Position numbers and translations under genes: made by a program. Of a DNA stretch of 64,000 bases, positions 41,653-50,372 are shown one piece after another. The notes under the pieces are model-generated. The model was not told where the DNA came from. It searched no databases and saw only the letters and a list, made by a program, of their open reading frames with translations. The stretch covers positions 1-64,000 of the forward strand of contig CALGLU010000043.1 in the NCBI GenBank assembly GCA_937959275.1. Reading direction: 5' to 3'. Origin of the DNA: an uncultured Saprospiraceae bacterium. GTDB taxonomy: Bacteria > Bacteroidota > Bacteroidia > Chitinophagales > Saprospiraceae. Positions within the stretch are counted from its first letter, which is position 1. Each line of letters begins with the position of its first letter.

Positions 41653-42240
41653 ATGACAAGTTTTGATACCAATCAACAAATCATCCTTGAAAACGATAGG
41701 ATTAAGCTCAGGCCACTAATCGTAGATGATTACAATAATTTGAGACCGATTGCTCAACGAAATCCTGACCTCTTGCAGTTTTCACCCCAACAAGTCAATT
41801 CTGATGCGCAACTGGAGGCATACATCGCCAAGGCCTTAAAGCAAAAAGCAGCGGGAACACGATATCCATTCATCAGTTTTGATAAAAAAACACAAGCCTA
41901 TTCTGGTAGCACCAGCTATCTCAACATATCGAATGACAATGCGCGACTAGAAATCGGCGCGACGTGGATCGGCAGAAGTTTTCAAGGTACGGGATTAAAC
42001 AAACAGCAAAAGTTATTAATGCTCACCTATGCTTTTGAGACGCTAGATATGCAGCGAGTCGAGCTCAAAACGGATGCCAGAAATCTGCAATCCCAACGCG
42101 CGATGGAGAAAATCGGAGCCAAAAGAGAAGGACTATTGAGAAGTCATACGATCATGGAAGATGGGTATCGGAGGGATACTGTGTATTATAGTATTTTAGT
42201 TGATGAATGGACTGATGTGAAAAGTAAGTTGAGTCGATAG
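41653..42240 (+). CDS. GNAT family N-acetyltransferase (RimJ/RimL-like)
   Basis: 195 residues. The GNAT fold is visible: IKLRPLIVDDYNNLRPIA at the start, GATWIGRSFQGTGLNKQQK carrying the acetyl-CoA pyrophosphate loop (QGTGLN), and VELKTDARNLQSQRAMEKIG with KREGLLRSHTIMEDGYRRD at the end. Family members acetylate amino acids, protein N-termini or small amines; the substrate is unknown. Its stop codon is part of the inverted repeat that starts at 42234. Confidence 0.9.
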   Translation: MTSFDTNQQIILENDRIKLRPLIVDDYNNLRPIAQRNPDLLQFSPQQVNSDAQLEAYIAKALKQKAAGTRYPFISFDKKTQAYSGSTSYLNISNDNARLEIGATWIGRSFQGTGLNKQQKLLMLTYAFETLDMQRVELKTDARNLQSQRAMEKIGAKREGLLRSHTIMEDGYRRDTVYYSILVDEWTDVKSKLSR

Positions 42241-42516
42241 TTGAAAGTCCATGGTTGATAGTCCATGGTTGATAGACGATGGTTGATAGACGATGGTTGA
42301 TAGATGATAGTCCATAGATGATGGTCGATAGATGGCTTGATAAAAACCACTTGCTGCAGATAAAAAGGATATTGCTTCTTACTCTTGTTTTTATCATGTC
42401 GTGCATGGTTTGTTGTAAAACAAAAGGAAGAAAGTCAGTAAATGTCAATCATCAACAATAGATAACTTTAAATTCTTTTTACGCATCTATTGACCATGGT
42501 CTATCAACTATCGACT
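42234..42516. repeat. About 283-bp segment with imperfect terminal inverted repeats and a tandem array
   Basis: GAGTCGATAGTTGAAAGTCC and nine further bases (42234-42262) match the reverse complement of the right end (42488-42516) with four mismatches in 29. Directly inside the left end is a degenerate tandem array of TCCATGGTTGATAG/ACGATGGTTGATAG units (42241-42335). No gene is seen inside. It could be a MITE-like insertion or an expanded hairpin; the left end overlaps the GNAT stop codon. Confidence 0.5.
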
Positions 42517-42630
42517 CCTTAAAAATATCTTTTGTATACAAATCCAAATTGAGGAAACTCATCAGCATTCGAAAACATATAAAATCACTATATTCCAACT
42601 CTATTTGATCACATAAACTAATTAAACTAC

Positions 42631-44193
42631 ATGCTAAATCTATCCGTTATACTTGAGGACTCTGCCAAACGCTTTGCAGGAAAAGAAGCTTTTACATTTG
42701 GAGACACGACGCTTAATTTTGCTCAGGTTAATGGAGCAGCAAATCAAATAGCGAATGGATTAAGAAATGCTGGAATTGGCATGGGTGACAAAGTGGCTTT
42801 AAGCTGCTTTAACTTACCCTATTTTCCAATGGTCTATTTTGGTATCCTGAAGGCGGGAGCGACTGTTGTACCATTGAGTGTATTGTTGAAGACTGATGAA
42901 ATCGAATATCACTTAACGGATAGTGATGCTAAAGCTTATTTTTGTTTTCAAGGGACAACTGATTTGCCGATGGGTGAAATGGGACATGCAGCGTTTCAAA
43001 AAGTGGGTGCTTGCGAACACTTTTTTATGATCACAGCCGTGCCAACAGATCCATCTCCAATTGCTGGAACGAATACACTAGGTTCATTGATGGCAGGTCA
43101 AGCACCAACATGCGAAACAGCTCAAACAAGCGCTGAGGATACAGCAATCATAATCTATACATCTGGAACAACAGGAAGACCAAAAGGAGCAGAGTTAACA
43201 CATTCTAATCTGATGTTAAATGCTGTGCTCGCAGCAGATCTAGGCTCAATGCAAAAGGAAGATAATTTACTCATTGTGTTGCCTCTATTTCACATTTTTG
43301 CCATGACCTGCTTGATGAATGCGGGGATTTATAGAGGTGCTCATAGTGTCTTGCTGCCGCGTTTTAATGCGGAGACAGTATTTGGCTTAATGCAAAAACA
43401 CAAAACGACATTATTTGCTGGTGTCCCAACGATGTACTGGGGTCTGCTTAACTACAAGGAAGATAAATTTGATTACAAAGCTATTGCAGAGAATTTACGA
43501 CTTGGTATGTCAGGAGGTGCAGCGCTGCCTGTGCAGGTCTTGCATGATTTTGAGGCTAGATTTGGAGTGCCAGTCTTAGAGGGATATGGTATGTCTGAAG
43601 GATCACCCGTCGTGACCTTTAATCATCCTGGCACAGAGCGAAAAGCAGGGTCGGTCGGCACAGAGGTGTGGGGCGTTGAAGTCAAGTTAGTAGATGATAA
43701 TGGCGATGAGGTCGCGCAGGGAGAACGAGGAGAATTACTGTATCGAGGTCACAATGTCATGAAAGGTTATTATAAAAAACCAGAAGCAAACGCTAAGACA
43801 TTAGTGGATGGTTGGCTTCATTCAGGTGATGTTGCGATTAAAGATGAAGATGGTTATTACTTCATTGTAGATAGGACAAAGGATATGATTATCAGAGGTG
43901 GCTTGAATGTCTATCCGAGAGAGGTAGAGGAGATGATGATCAAACACGATGCAGTTTCGCTGGTTGCTGTTATCGGGATGCCTGACGAAAAGATGGGTGA
44001 AGAGATAAAAGCCTATGTCGTACTTGAAGAAGGTCAATCGATAAGTTCGGAAGATCTAATGGCCTACTGTAAAGAACATATTGCTGCGTATAAATATCCT
44101 CGTGCTATTGAATTTATTGATGCCTTGCCGATGAGTGCAACAGGCAAAATTCTAAAGAAGGAGTTGCGGAGACAATTGGCTGAGCAATCATAG
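42631..44193 (+). CDS. Acyl-CoA synthetase (AMP-forming, long-chain fatty-acid--CoA ligase-like)
   Basis: 520 residues. The adenylation motif IIYTSGTTGRPKGAELTH, EGYGMSEGSPVVTFN, GWLHSGDVAIKDEDGYYFIV, DRTKDMIIRGGLNVYPREVEE and the catalytic Lys in SATGKILKKEL are all present. It activates a carboxylic acid as an AMP ester and transfers it to CoA. It is directly followed by the DUF952 gene, sharing one base (TAGTG). The acyl-CoA thioesterase and TetR nearby hint at fatty-acid metabolism. Confidence 0.95.
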   Translation: MLNLSVILEDSAKRFAGKEAFTFGDTTLNFAQVNGAANQIANGLRNAGIGMGDKVALSCFNLPYFPMVYFGILKAGATVVPLSVLLKTDEIEYHLTDSDAKAYFCFQGTTDLPMGEMGHAAFQKVGACEHFFMITAVPTDPSPIAGTNTLGSLMAGQAPTCETAQTSAEDTAIIIYTSGTTGRPKGAELTHSNLMLNAVLAADLGSMQKEDNLLIVLPLFHIFAMTCLMNAGIYRGAHSVLLPRFNAETVFGLMQKHKTTLFAGVPTMYWGLLNYKEDKFDYKAIAENLRLGMSGGAALPVQVLHDFEARFGVPVLEGYGMSEGSPVVTFNHPGTERKAGSVGTEVWGVEVKLVDDNGDEVAQGERGELLYRGHNVMKGYYKKPEANAKTLVDGWLHSGDVAIKDEDGYYFIVDRTKDMIIRGGLNVYPREVEEMMIKHDAVSLVAVIGMPDEKMGEEIKAYVVLEEGQSISSEDLMAYCKEHIAAYKYPRAIEFIDALPMSATGKILKKELRRQLAEQS

Positions 44194-44522
44194 TGGAGGA
44201 GGTCAAACCAAAATTGGATGGGTATATTTACCACATCGTAGAGCCTGCATATTTTAAATCATTTGAAGGAAAGGCAGAATACTTTCCTGCCCGCTTTGAA
44301 GAGGAAGGATTTATTCACAACTGCTTTGAAGATCAGTTTGAGTATGTCTTTACGACTCATTTTAATCATGTCAAAGAGGTCTTGATTTTGAAAATCGATC
44401 CGGTCAAAATACACGCTCGGATTATTGTAGAAGGAGATCAGCACCCAAAAGGCTTCCCTCACATTTATGGACCAATCAACGTGGATGCTATTGTAAAAAT
44501 AGAAACGAGACAGCTATTGTAA
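44193..44522 (+). CDS. DUF952 protein
   Basis: 109 residues starting with GTG at 44193, which overlaps the upstream TAG by one base, so translation is coupled. YIYHIVEPAYF, EGFIHNCFEDQ and HIYGPINVDAIVKI are the DUF952 signature, a small ADP-ribosyltransferase-like fold of unknown function. The His-rich first strand and the F-I-H motif are conserved in the family. Confidence 0.88.
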   Translation: MEEVKPKLDGYIYHIVEPAYFKSFEGKAEYFPARFEEEGFIHNCFEDQFEYVFTTHFNHVKEVLILKIDPVKIHARIIVEGDQHPKGFPHIYGPINVDAIVKIETRQLL

Positions 44523-44552
44523 ACTTAAAAGATTCAGGACACTTTGAAATCC

Positions 44553-45221
44553 TTATACACCTTTTTCTAGGATCCTTCTAGCAGATTTAATCTGATGTGT
44601 TTTGATGATCTCCGGATCAATTTTTAAAAATGGAGTCGTATTTCTACCTGAGGCAGATATGACTTTCACATAGCCGATAATTGACGCCCAACCGATAATT
44701 GTTTGGATGCCTGGATCTAAAGATGAGTGAATACTACCATCTGCTATCCCCCGTTCAATTTCCTGTATGGTCAACTTAAACGGCAGATTATGGATGTCCT
44801 GCAATTTCATATAGGATATGCTATCTTTCATGGCCTCGGTCAACTTCGTATTATCCTCCCCTCTTGATGTAGATCTAATAATTGAAAAATACTCAAGTAA
44901 CACTTCAGAGTATAGATAATTCGATTCACAAAAATCCATAAATGTATGTGTCAACGCTAAGACACATTCAATGCCTGGTTCGGTCTTGTACTTATCTATT
45001 GTGAGGTAATATTCGTCATTAAGTAATTGTAAGGCTTTGTATGTTATGGACATATACAAATTTTCCTTGCTGTGCATATAGGAATACAAGGTGACCTTTG
45101 TAATCCCTGCTTCAGCAGCAATATCGTCCATTTTCGCATTCTTATAGCCCAGCTTGGAGAAGATCCTTTCGGCGGCTTCAATGATATTTGATTCTTTTAT
45201 TTGCCTTTTAGTCTGCAACAT
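44553..45221 (-). CDS. TetR/AcrR family transcriptional regulator
   Basis: 222 residues. The N-terminal helix-turn-helix is NIIEAAERIFSKLGYKNAKM, DDIAAEAGITKVTLYSYMHS, KENLYMS; the C-terminal ligand domain is helical. A perfect palindrome 14 bp upstream of the start (45235-45249) is a likely autoregulatory operator. It converges on the acyl-CoA synthetase/DUF952 unit and diverges from DUF1800. The ligand is unknown. Confidence 0.93.
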   Translation of the reverse strand: MLQTKRQIKESNIIEAAERIFSKLGYKNAKMDDIAAEAGITKVTLYSYMHSKENLYMSITYKALQLLNDEYYLTIDKYKTEPGIECVLALTHTFMDFCESNYLYSEVLLEYFSIIRSTSRGEDNTKLTEAMKDSISYMKLQDIHNLPFKLTIQEIERGIADGSIHSSLDPGIQTIIGWASIIGYVKVISASGRNTTPFLKIDPEIIKTHQIKSARRILEKGV

Positions 45222-45234
45222 AACTATACTCTGA

Positions 45235-45249
45235 GTATAATTTTGTGAA
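45235..45249. promoter_or_regulatory. Palindromic operator candidate of the TetR regulator
   Basis: TATACTC T GAGTATA is a perfect 15-bp palindrome between the divergent TetR and DUF1800 genes. Its size and position fit TetR operators. The DUF1800 unit could be controlled from the same site. Confidence 0.6.
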
Positions 45250-45347
45250 GATAGTAAAATGTGCGGATTCGATATTTCGCTACCTTATGAAAATCAGGAG
45301 CTAAATGATCCATAGATGGTATCATTCAATAGGATTTTACTTCATCT

Positions 45348-46772
45348 TTGCTAAGTTTACAATCAATCCATGATCAAAGGCCACGTATTTTGTTAAATCA
45401 CAATCAAAAAATAATCCACCTCCTACACCGCACGACAGGTGGACCAAGGTTGAAAGACCTCCTGAGATTTCAATCGCAATCGATAATAGCGATTGTAGAT
45501 GAGCTTATTCATAAATCCAGTACATACAAGCAATTTACGAGAGATCAAGTGTTTGACAAGAACTTAGATACCTTGAAAAAAGCTCGTGGCGTTAAATATC
45601 GAAATAGAGTTGCAAAACGCCGTATCTCGGATTTATATATCATGCAACTGGCAAAAGGTGAAGAGCAACTAAGAGAAAAGATAAGTTTCTTTTGGCATGA
45701 CCATTTTCCAGTCAATGTCAAAAATCCTGGACAAACATTAAGCTATCTAAATACGATCCGCAAGCATGCACTTGGGAGCTTTAGAGAGTTGCTACATGCT
45801 GTGTCAAGGGAAAAAGCTATGATTCTATATCTGGACAACAATAAAAACATAGAAGGTCAGCCCAATGAAAATTTTGCAAGAGAAGTCATGGAACTCTTTA
45901 CACTTGGCATAGGACATTATACTGAAAATGATGTCCTCGAAGCAGCTAGAGCATTTACTGGGTGGAATAATAAAAACAACGGGGATTTTATTCACATTCA
46001 AAAACATCATGATAAAGGGAGTAAAACGATTTTGGGTCAAACTGGTCAATTTACAGGAGATGATGTTTTAAACATTCTCTTAGACAATAAGCAAACCAGT
46101 AGGTATATCACTTCAAAACTCTATCAATTCCTTACAGGCCAAACCATTCCCAATGGTATAAAAGACTCACTTAGTGATCAATTCTACAATAGTGACTATG
46201 ATATTTGTCTACTGTTAAGACTCATATTAAATGCAGAAGACTTTTATGCTCCAAGTGTCGTTTCACAAAAAATAAAGTCACCTATTGAACTCATTACAAA
46301 CCTAGTGCGACTTCTAAACCTTGAGTTTAAAAACGCCACATATCTTTATAAGATACAAATGAAACTTGGGCAAATTGTTTTATATCCGCCTAATGTTTCA
46401 GGCTGGACTTTTGGTAAATCATGGATTGATTTAAACACCGTAACTGAAAGACTAGAACTGGGTGATAAATTTTTAAGCAATAAAACCATTCGCATTAATA
46501 AACCTTTGCTTAGCCTTGAAGGCGATGAAGACTCGGGTGAAGATGGGCGTCCTAAAAATGGAAATCAGTTTAATTTTAGCTCAATTGAGAATTTCCTACA
46601 TCTGGATCCTGAAGAAAATATGAAACAATTGGCACAGCTGTTATTCAATCGTCTTTCTAATCATCTGGATGTGTTGATTGCTGAATTGACTAATCGATGG
46701 TTAACCGGTGACATAAGCACTAAAGATCTCTTGATCGTATTATTGTCACAACCAGAATACCAACTTAATTAA
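45348..46772 (+). CDS. DUF1800 protein
   Basis: 474 residues, probably starting with TTG at 45348, because no ATG or GTG gives the full N-terminal helix (QKIIHLLHRTTGGPRLKDLL). The family markers KISFFWHDHFPVN, NFAREVMELFTLGIGHYTEND and ARAFTGW are present. No signal peptide is visible. DUF1800 proteins are nearly always followed by a DUF1501 protein, as here with 3 bp between; the pair is abundant in Planctomycetes and Bacteroidota, with unknown biochemical role. Confidence 0.88.
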   Translation: MLSLQSIHDQRPRILLNHNQKIIHLLHRTTGGPRLKDLLRFQSQSIIAIVDELIHKSSTYKQFTRDQVFDKNLDTLKKARGVKYRNRVAKRRISDLYIMQLAKGEEQLREKISFFWHDHFPVNVKNPGQTLSYLNTIRKHALGSFRELLHAVSREKAMILYLDNNKNIEGQPNENFAREVMELFTLGIGHYTENDVLEAARAFTGWNNKNNGDFIHIQKHHDKGSKTILGQTGQFTGDDVLNILLDNKQTSRYITSKLYQFLTGQTIPNGIKDSLSDQFYNSDYDICLLLRLILNAEDFYAPSVVSQKIKSPIELITNLVRLLNLEFKNATYLYKIQMKLGQIVLYPPNVSGWTFGKSWIDLNTVTERLELGDKFLSNKTIRINKPLLSLEGDEDSGEDGRPKNGNQFNFSSIENFLHLDPEENMKQLAQLLFNRLSNHLDVLIAELTNRWLTGDISTKDLLIVLLSQPEYQLN

Positions 46773-46775
46773 GGT

Positions 46776-47909
46776 ATGGAAAACAAGTCAAGTCAAAAAA
46801 AATTAATCATCATTCAGCTGACAGGAGGAAATGACGGATTGAACACGGTTATTCCAATAGAGAATGACATCTACTATAATGCTCGTCCCCATTTGTCCAT
46901 TTCAAAACAAGAGAGTCTGAAGCTTACTGATCAACTTTCTTTTCATACGGCACTGCCCTATTTTCAGCGACTTTATTTTGATGGTACCCTTTCAATTGTT
47001 AACAATGTAGGTTACCCAAATGCAAGTCGGTCTCATTTTCACAGTATGGATGTCTGGCAAACTGCCTTGTTATCAGCACATAAACATAATACTGGATGGA
47101 TTGGGAGATATCTCGATGAAAATGCTCATCTATTTCAACATAATATGGGTGCAATTGAAGTTGGAAATATCTTATCTACTGTCATGCGAGGCCATCAGCA
47201 AAAAGGAGTTGGAATAGACAACTTCGTCGATTTGCATAATCATTTAAAGGGAGAACACTACCAATCCTTAATAAAAAGATTGCCTCAAATCAAAACGTTA
47301 TCAAATGATAATTTACATCACATCTACGAGCTCCTAGTAGATAGTGTAGACGGACTAGATGACATGTATCACAGATTCACAAGGCGAAAGCTAAAGACTC
47401 CAGTTGCAAAAAATGTATTTTCAAGAAGTTTGAAAATGGTCACAGACCTCATTATATCGGAGGTTGAAACTCAAATATTTTATGTCTCTCATGGCTCTTT
47501 TGATACACATGTATCGCAGCTACCTGTCCAATCGAAATTATTGCAAATACTCAATAAGGGCATCCAAGAATGCATTGATGCCTTAACAACGCATGATAAA
47601 ATGAAAGATGTTTCCATTCTGATTTTTTCTGAATTTGGTAGACGATTACAAGAAAATAATGGGAAAGGTACAGACCATGGAGCCGCCAACAATCTTTATA
47701 TCATAAGCAAGCATCTTAAAAAGCCAGGGATATATAACAAGTTGGACTCTTTGGACTCCTTAGTCGAAGGAGATGTACCTTTTGAAATCGATTTTCGTCG
47801 TATTTATGCTAACATCTTAGAAGATTGGCTGAATACACATAGTCGACTCATCCTGAATGAATCAGTTGATAAGATCGACATCTTCAGTCATAGTGCAGGA
47901 CTAACTTAA
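46776..47909 (+). CDS. DUF1501 protein
   Basis: 377 residues. IIQLTGGNDGLNTVIPIEND, GYPNASRSHFHSMDVWQTA, STVMRGHQQKG, the late FSEFGRRLQENN and GTDHGAANNLYII are DUF1501 signatures (an alkaline-phosphatase-superfamily-like fold). Many homologues begin with a Tat signal; this one begins directly at MENKSSQKKLIIIQLTGG, so no export signal is seen. Co-transcribed with the DUF1800 gene. Confidence 0.88.
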   Translation: MENKSSQKKLIIIQLTGGNDGLNTVIPIENDIYYNARPHLSISKQESLKLTDQLSFHTALPYFQRLYFDGTLSIVNNVGYPNASRSHFHSMDVWQTALLSAHKHNTGWIGRYLDENAHLFQHNMGAIEVGNILSTVMRGHQQKGVGIDNFVDLHNHLKGEHYQSLIKRLPQIKTLSNDNLHHIYELLVDSVDGLDDMYHRFTRRKLKTPVAKNVFSRSLKMVTDLIISEVETQIFYVSHGSFDTHVSQLPVQSKLLQILNKGIQECIDALTTHDKMKDVSILIFSEFGRRLQENNGKGTDHGAANNLYIISKHLKKPGIYNKLDSLDSLVEGDVPFEIDFRRIYANILEDWLNTHSRLILNESVDKIDIFSHSAGLT

Positions 47910-47926
47910 CATAGTGAAGGACTAAC

Positions 47927-48742
47927 TTAAGTCAGTGGATTAAAAATATTCATGATGTCCTTGACAGTATCTGTTACTTTTCCTCCAGCGATAAGGGTAT
48001 CGTCAATTTTTACAATTGGCATAACTCCTTTAGTGGTACTTGTTATAAATGCTCCATCGGCATCCCAGATATCTTCTAGCCAGACGTTTTGCTGGTTAAC
48101 CATGTAATGTTTATCTATGGTTTTGATAAAGTTCTTGCGAGTCACACCTGGCAATACATCATCTTCTGTCGTAAAAATCTCATCATCTCTCACGATGTAG
48201 AAATTTGCTCTGGAAGCCTCTGTTACAATCCCATCTAAATGATAGAGTACATCAACGGCATTAAATTGCTTTCGCTTTTTATGCAATGATGCAGACATGA
48301 AATAATTTGTCGTTTTAATCTCAGGTGTAGGCCTCTGATAAAATGCTGAAATCAGATTCACTCCGTCATCATATAAGGCTTGATCCTGAGGAGCTGCTTC
48401 ATAATTGAGAACCATAAAATTAGTCTTATCGACATCAAAGCCATTTTCGGAGTGACCTCCAGTCAACAAGAGCTTGATAAACGATTCTGGAGACTCATTC
48501 TTACTGATAAGCTCGTGAATAATCTTGGCTAGTTCCTCTCTTTCAACAGGAACATCTAAATCAGCCAATTCAGCTGAGTTATAAAATCGATCAAAATAAT
48601 CGTCTTGCCAATGAATCTTTCCATTCTTAATCTTAAAGAAATCGAAAATGGCGTATCCTCTGTGTATTCCTAAATCTGATACATGTAGATTTAAATCGGT
48701 GTATTTTACAACAGAGTCGTTGAAAAAGGAGAAGGCGTGCAT
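47927..48742 (-). CDS. PLP-dependent aminotransferase, class IV
   Basis: 271 residues, fold-type IV as in branched-chain and D-amino-acid aminotransferases and aminodeoxychorismate lyase. LGIHRGYAIFDFFKI is the N-terminal signature, the PLP Lys is likely in EIKTTNYF, and the Glu in GIVTEASRANFYIV contacts the ring nitrogen. Close to, and convergent with, the DUF1501 gene. Exact substrate cannot be set from sequence. Confidence 0.9.
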   Translation of the reverse strand: MHAFSFFNDSVVKYTDLNLHVSDLGIHRGYAIFDFFKIKNGKIHWQDDYFDRFYNSAELADLDVPVEREELAKIIHELISKNESPESFIKLLLTGGHSENGFDVDKTNFMVLNYEAAPQDQALYDDGVNLISAFYQRPTPEIKTTNYFMSASLHKKRKQFNAVDVLYHLDGIVTEASRANFYIVRDDEIFTTEDDVLPGVTRKNFIKTIDKHYMVNQQNVWLEDIWDADGAFITSTTKGVMPIVKIDDTLIAGGKVTDTVKDIMNIFNPLT

Positions 48743-48807
48743 GGTTTCTAGTACTGCATAGTTTTCAGTAAAATATATTGCTATAATAAAGATAATTGCT
48801 TTTCTGA

Positions 48808-48815
48808 TACATTTG
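48808..48815 (+). promoter_or_regulatory. Candidate -7 element of the thioesterase gene
   Basis: TACATTTG matches TAnnTTTG, 20 bp before the ATG at 48836. The -33 TTG is not at the usual distance. Confidence 0.4.
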
Positions 48816-48835
48816 CACTTACAAGTAAATTTATT

Positions 48836-49690
48836 ATGTCACAATATCAGAGACTTTTAGACTTATTAACACTTGATCAGGTAGATAAACTACGTTTTAA
48901 AGGTGGATCAATGGATATTGGCAGCCCACAAGTGTATGGCGGTCAGGTATTAGCACAGTCTCTCCAGGCTGCAGATAGGACAGTTACTGATGATCGGGTG
49001 CTGCATTCGCTTCACGGATACTTTCTTAGCCCAGGAAACATGGAAAAAGATATCATCTATGAAGTAGAATCACTAAAAGATGGGAGAAGCTTCAATACTC
49101 GGCGTGTTAAAGCGATGCAAGATGAGAGAGTGATTTTCATCATGGCTTCGTCTTATCACATCCAAGAAGAGGGCTATTCTCACCAGACGCCCATGCCCAA
49201 TGTCTCTCAACCTGAATCGCTGAGTTCTGTTCCAGAGATATTTAGCCAGCTAGCCGAGAAACTCCAAATAAAGCCGAAAGGCATTTATTCTAAAGATAGT
49301 CCAATCGTCTTTCATCCTGTCGAGCACTACGATCCGTTTAATCCAAAGATACAGCCCGCTCGGTCGCACGCCTGGTTTAAAGTCAACGGAACTTTGCCTA
49401 TAGAACAACGATTCAGGCAGTCCTTGCTGGCCTACGCTTCTGATTTTAATCTACTCATGACATCTTTATTTCCTCATGCTGTCTCCCTTTACACGACTCC
49501 TATGCGTATTGCGAGCCTCGATCATGCCATGTGGTTTCATCGCCCCATTATAGAAGATGATTGGATGCTCTATGTCGTCGAAAGTCCTACAGCACATGGC
49601 GCAACAGGTTTTTGCACAGGTAAAATCTATTCTAGAAAAGGCGTGCTTCTCTGTTCTATTACTCAAGAAGGGTTAATTAGGAAACTTTGA
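48836..49690 (+). CDS. tesB: Acyl-CoA thioesterase II
   Basis: 284 residues forming a double hotdog. VYGGQVLAQSLQAADRTV and LHSLHGYFLSPGNMEKDIIY open the first hotdog, and ASLDHAMWFHRPIIEDDWML the second, with the Asp of the second hotdog (SLDHAMWF) in the place of the TesB catalytic Asp. It hydrolyses medium- and long-chain acyl-CoA. A long tandem array follows the stop codon directly. Confidence 0.94.
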   Translation: MSQYQRLLDLLTLDQVDKLRFKGGSMDIGSPQVYGGQVLAQSLQAADRTVTDDRVLHSLHGYFLSPGNMEKDIIYEVESLKDGRSFNTRRVKAMQDERVIFIMASSYHIQEEGYSHQTPMPNVSQPESLSSVPEIFSQLAEKLQIKPKGIYSKDSPIVFHPVEHYDPFNPKIQPARSHAWFKVNGTLPIEQRFRQSLLAYASDFNLLMTSLFPHAVSLYTTPMRIASLDHAMWFHRPIIEDDWMLYVVESPTAHGATGFCTGKIYSRKGVLLCSITQEGLIRKL

Positions 49691-49846
49691 TTGGTGGATT
49701 GGGAGTTGGTGATTAGTGAATTCGTGATTTGTGGATTCGTGATTTGTGGATTCGTGATTCGTGGATTCGTGATTTGTAGATTCGTGATTCGTGGATTCGT
49801 GATTCGTGATTCGTGGATTCGTTATTCGTGGATTCGTTATTCGTAG
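49691..49846. repeat. Degenerate tandem array GATTCGTGATTTGTG
   Basis: About ten copies of a 15-bp unit (GATTCGTGATTYGTG and 7-8-bp derivatives) run from just after the tesB stop to 49846, with GATTCGTTATTCGTG at the end. No stable reading frame is conserved in it. Confidence 0.8.
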
Positions 49847-49927
49847 TTTGTACACCAAAGTGTTTGGGTTCCCAAAACAATGAATCATTTCCTTATCTTA
49901 GATCAGAATTAACTTAAAAATGACAAC

Positions 49928-50341
49928 ATGAAGATCAATATTATTTTACTGCTCTTAGCCTGCACGCTCATGTCTCAGTCTTGTACGGTAGGTAAGTTGA
50001 CTGAGGATTCAGACTATGTATTTGAGGATAATAAAAATCCATCCCAGGTCTACTACACCAATTTGGGAGAAGCATTAAAGTCAACCGGAAAAGTGTCTGT
50101 GTCTGGTGATGCTGTACAAATCAGAGGGATGAATAGTATTGTCGGTGACACCCTGCCCTACTTTTATGTGGATGGGATGCCTATGAGTCGAAATTATGCC
50201 AGTATTAACAATACGATTAATGTACAGCAAATTGATGAAATCGAAATTATTGCTAGTCTTTCAAAACTGGCCGTTTATGGTGAAAATGGTAATAATGGGA
50301 TAATTAGCATAACAATGAAAAAAGCGAAGGAGTCCAACTAA
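49928..50341 (+). CDS. Plug-only TonB-receptor-like lipoprotein
   Basis: 137 residues. MKINIILLLLACTLMSQSC is a lipoprotein signal. The rest resembles the plug domain of SusC-type TonB receptors (VQIRGMNSIVGDTLPYFYVD, GMPMSRNY, QQIDEIEIIAS, AVYGENGNNGIISITMKK), ending where a barrel would start. No barrel follows. It may be a free-standing plug, a decoy or a binding protein on the outer membrane. It precedes the kinase-like gene by 31 bp and may be co-transcribed. Confidence 0.8.
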   Translation: MKINIILLLLACTLMSQSCTVGKLTEDSDYVFEDNKNPSQVYYTNLGEALKSTGKVSVSGDAVQIRGMNSIVGDTLPYFYVDGMPMSRNYASINNTINVQQIDEIEIIASLSKLAVYGENGNNGIISITMKKAKESN

Positions 50342-50372
50342 TTCGGTATTATTCTTGCCCCATTCTTCTCAT

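Noticed and set aside
49673-49888. Minus-strand frame with TNHES repeats
   Set aside because: It is only the translation of the 15-bp tandem array.
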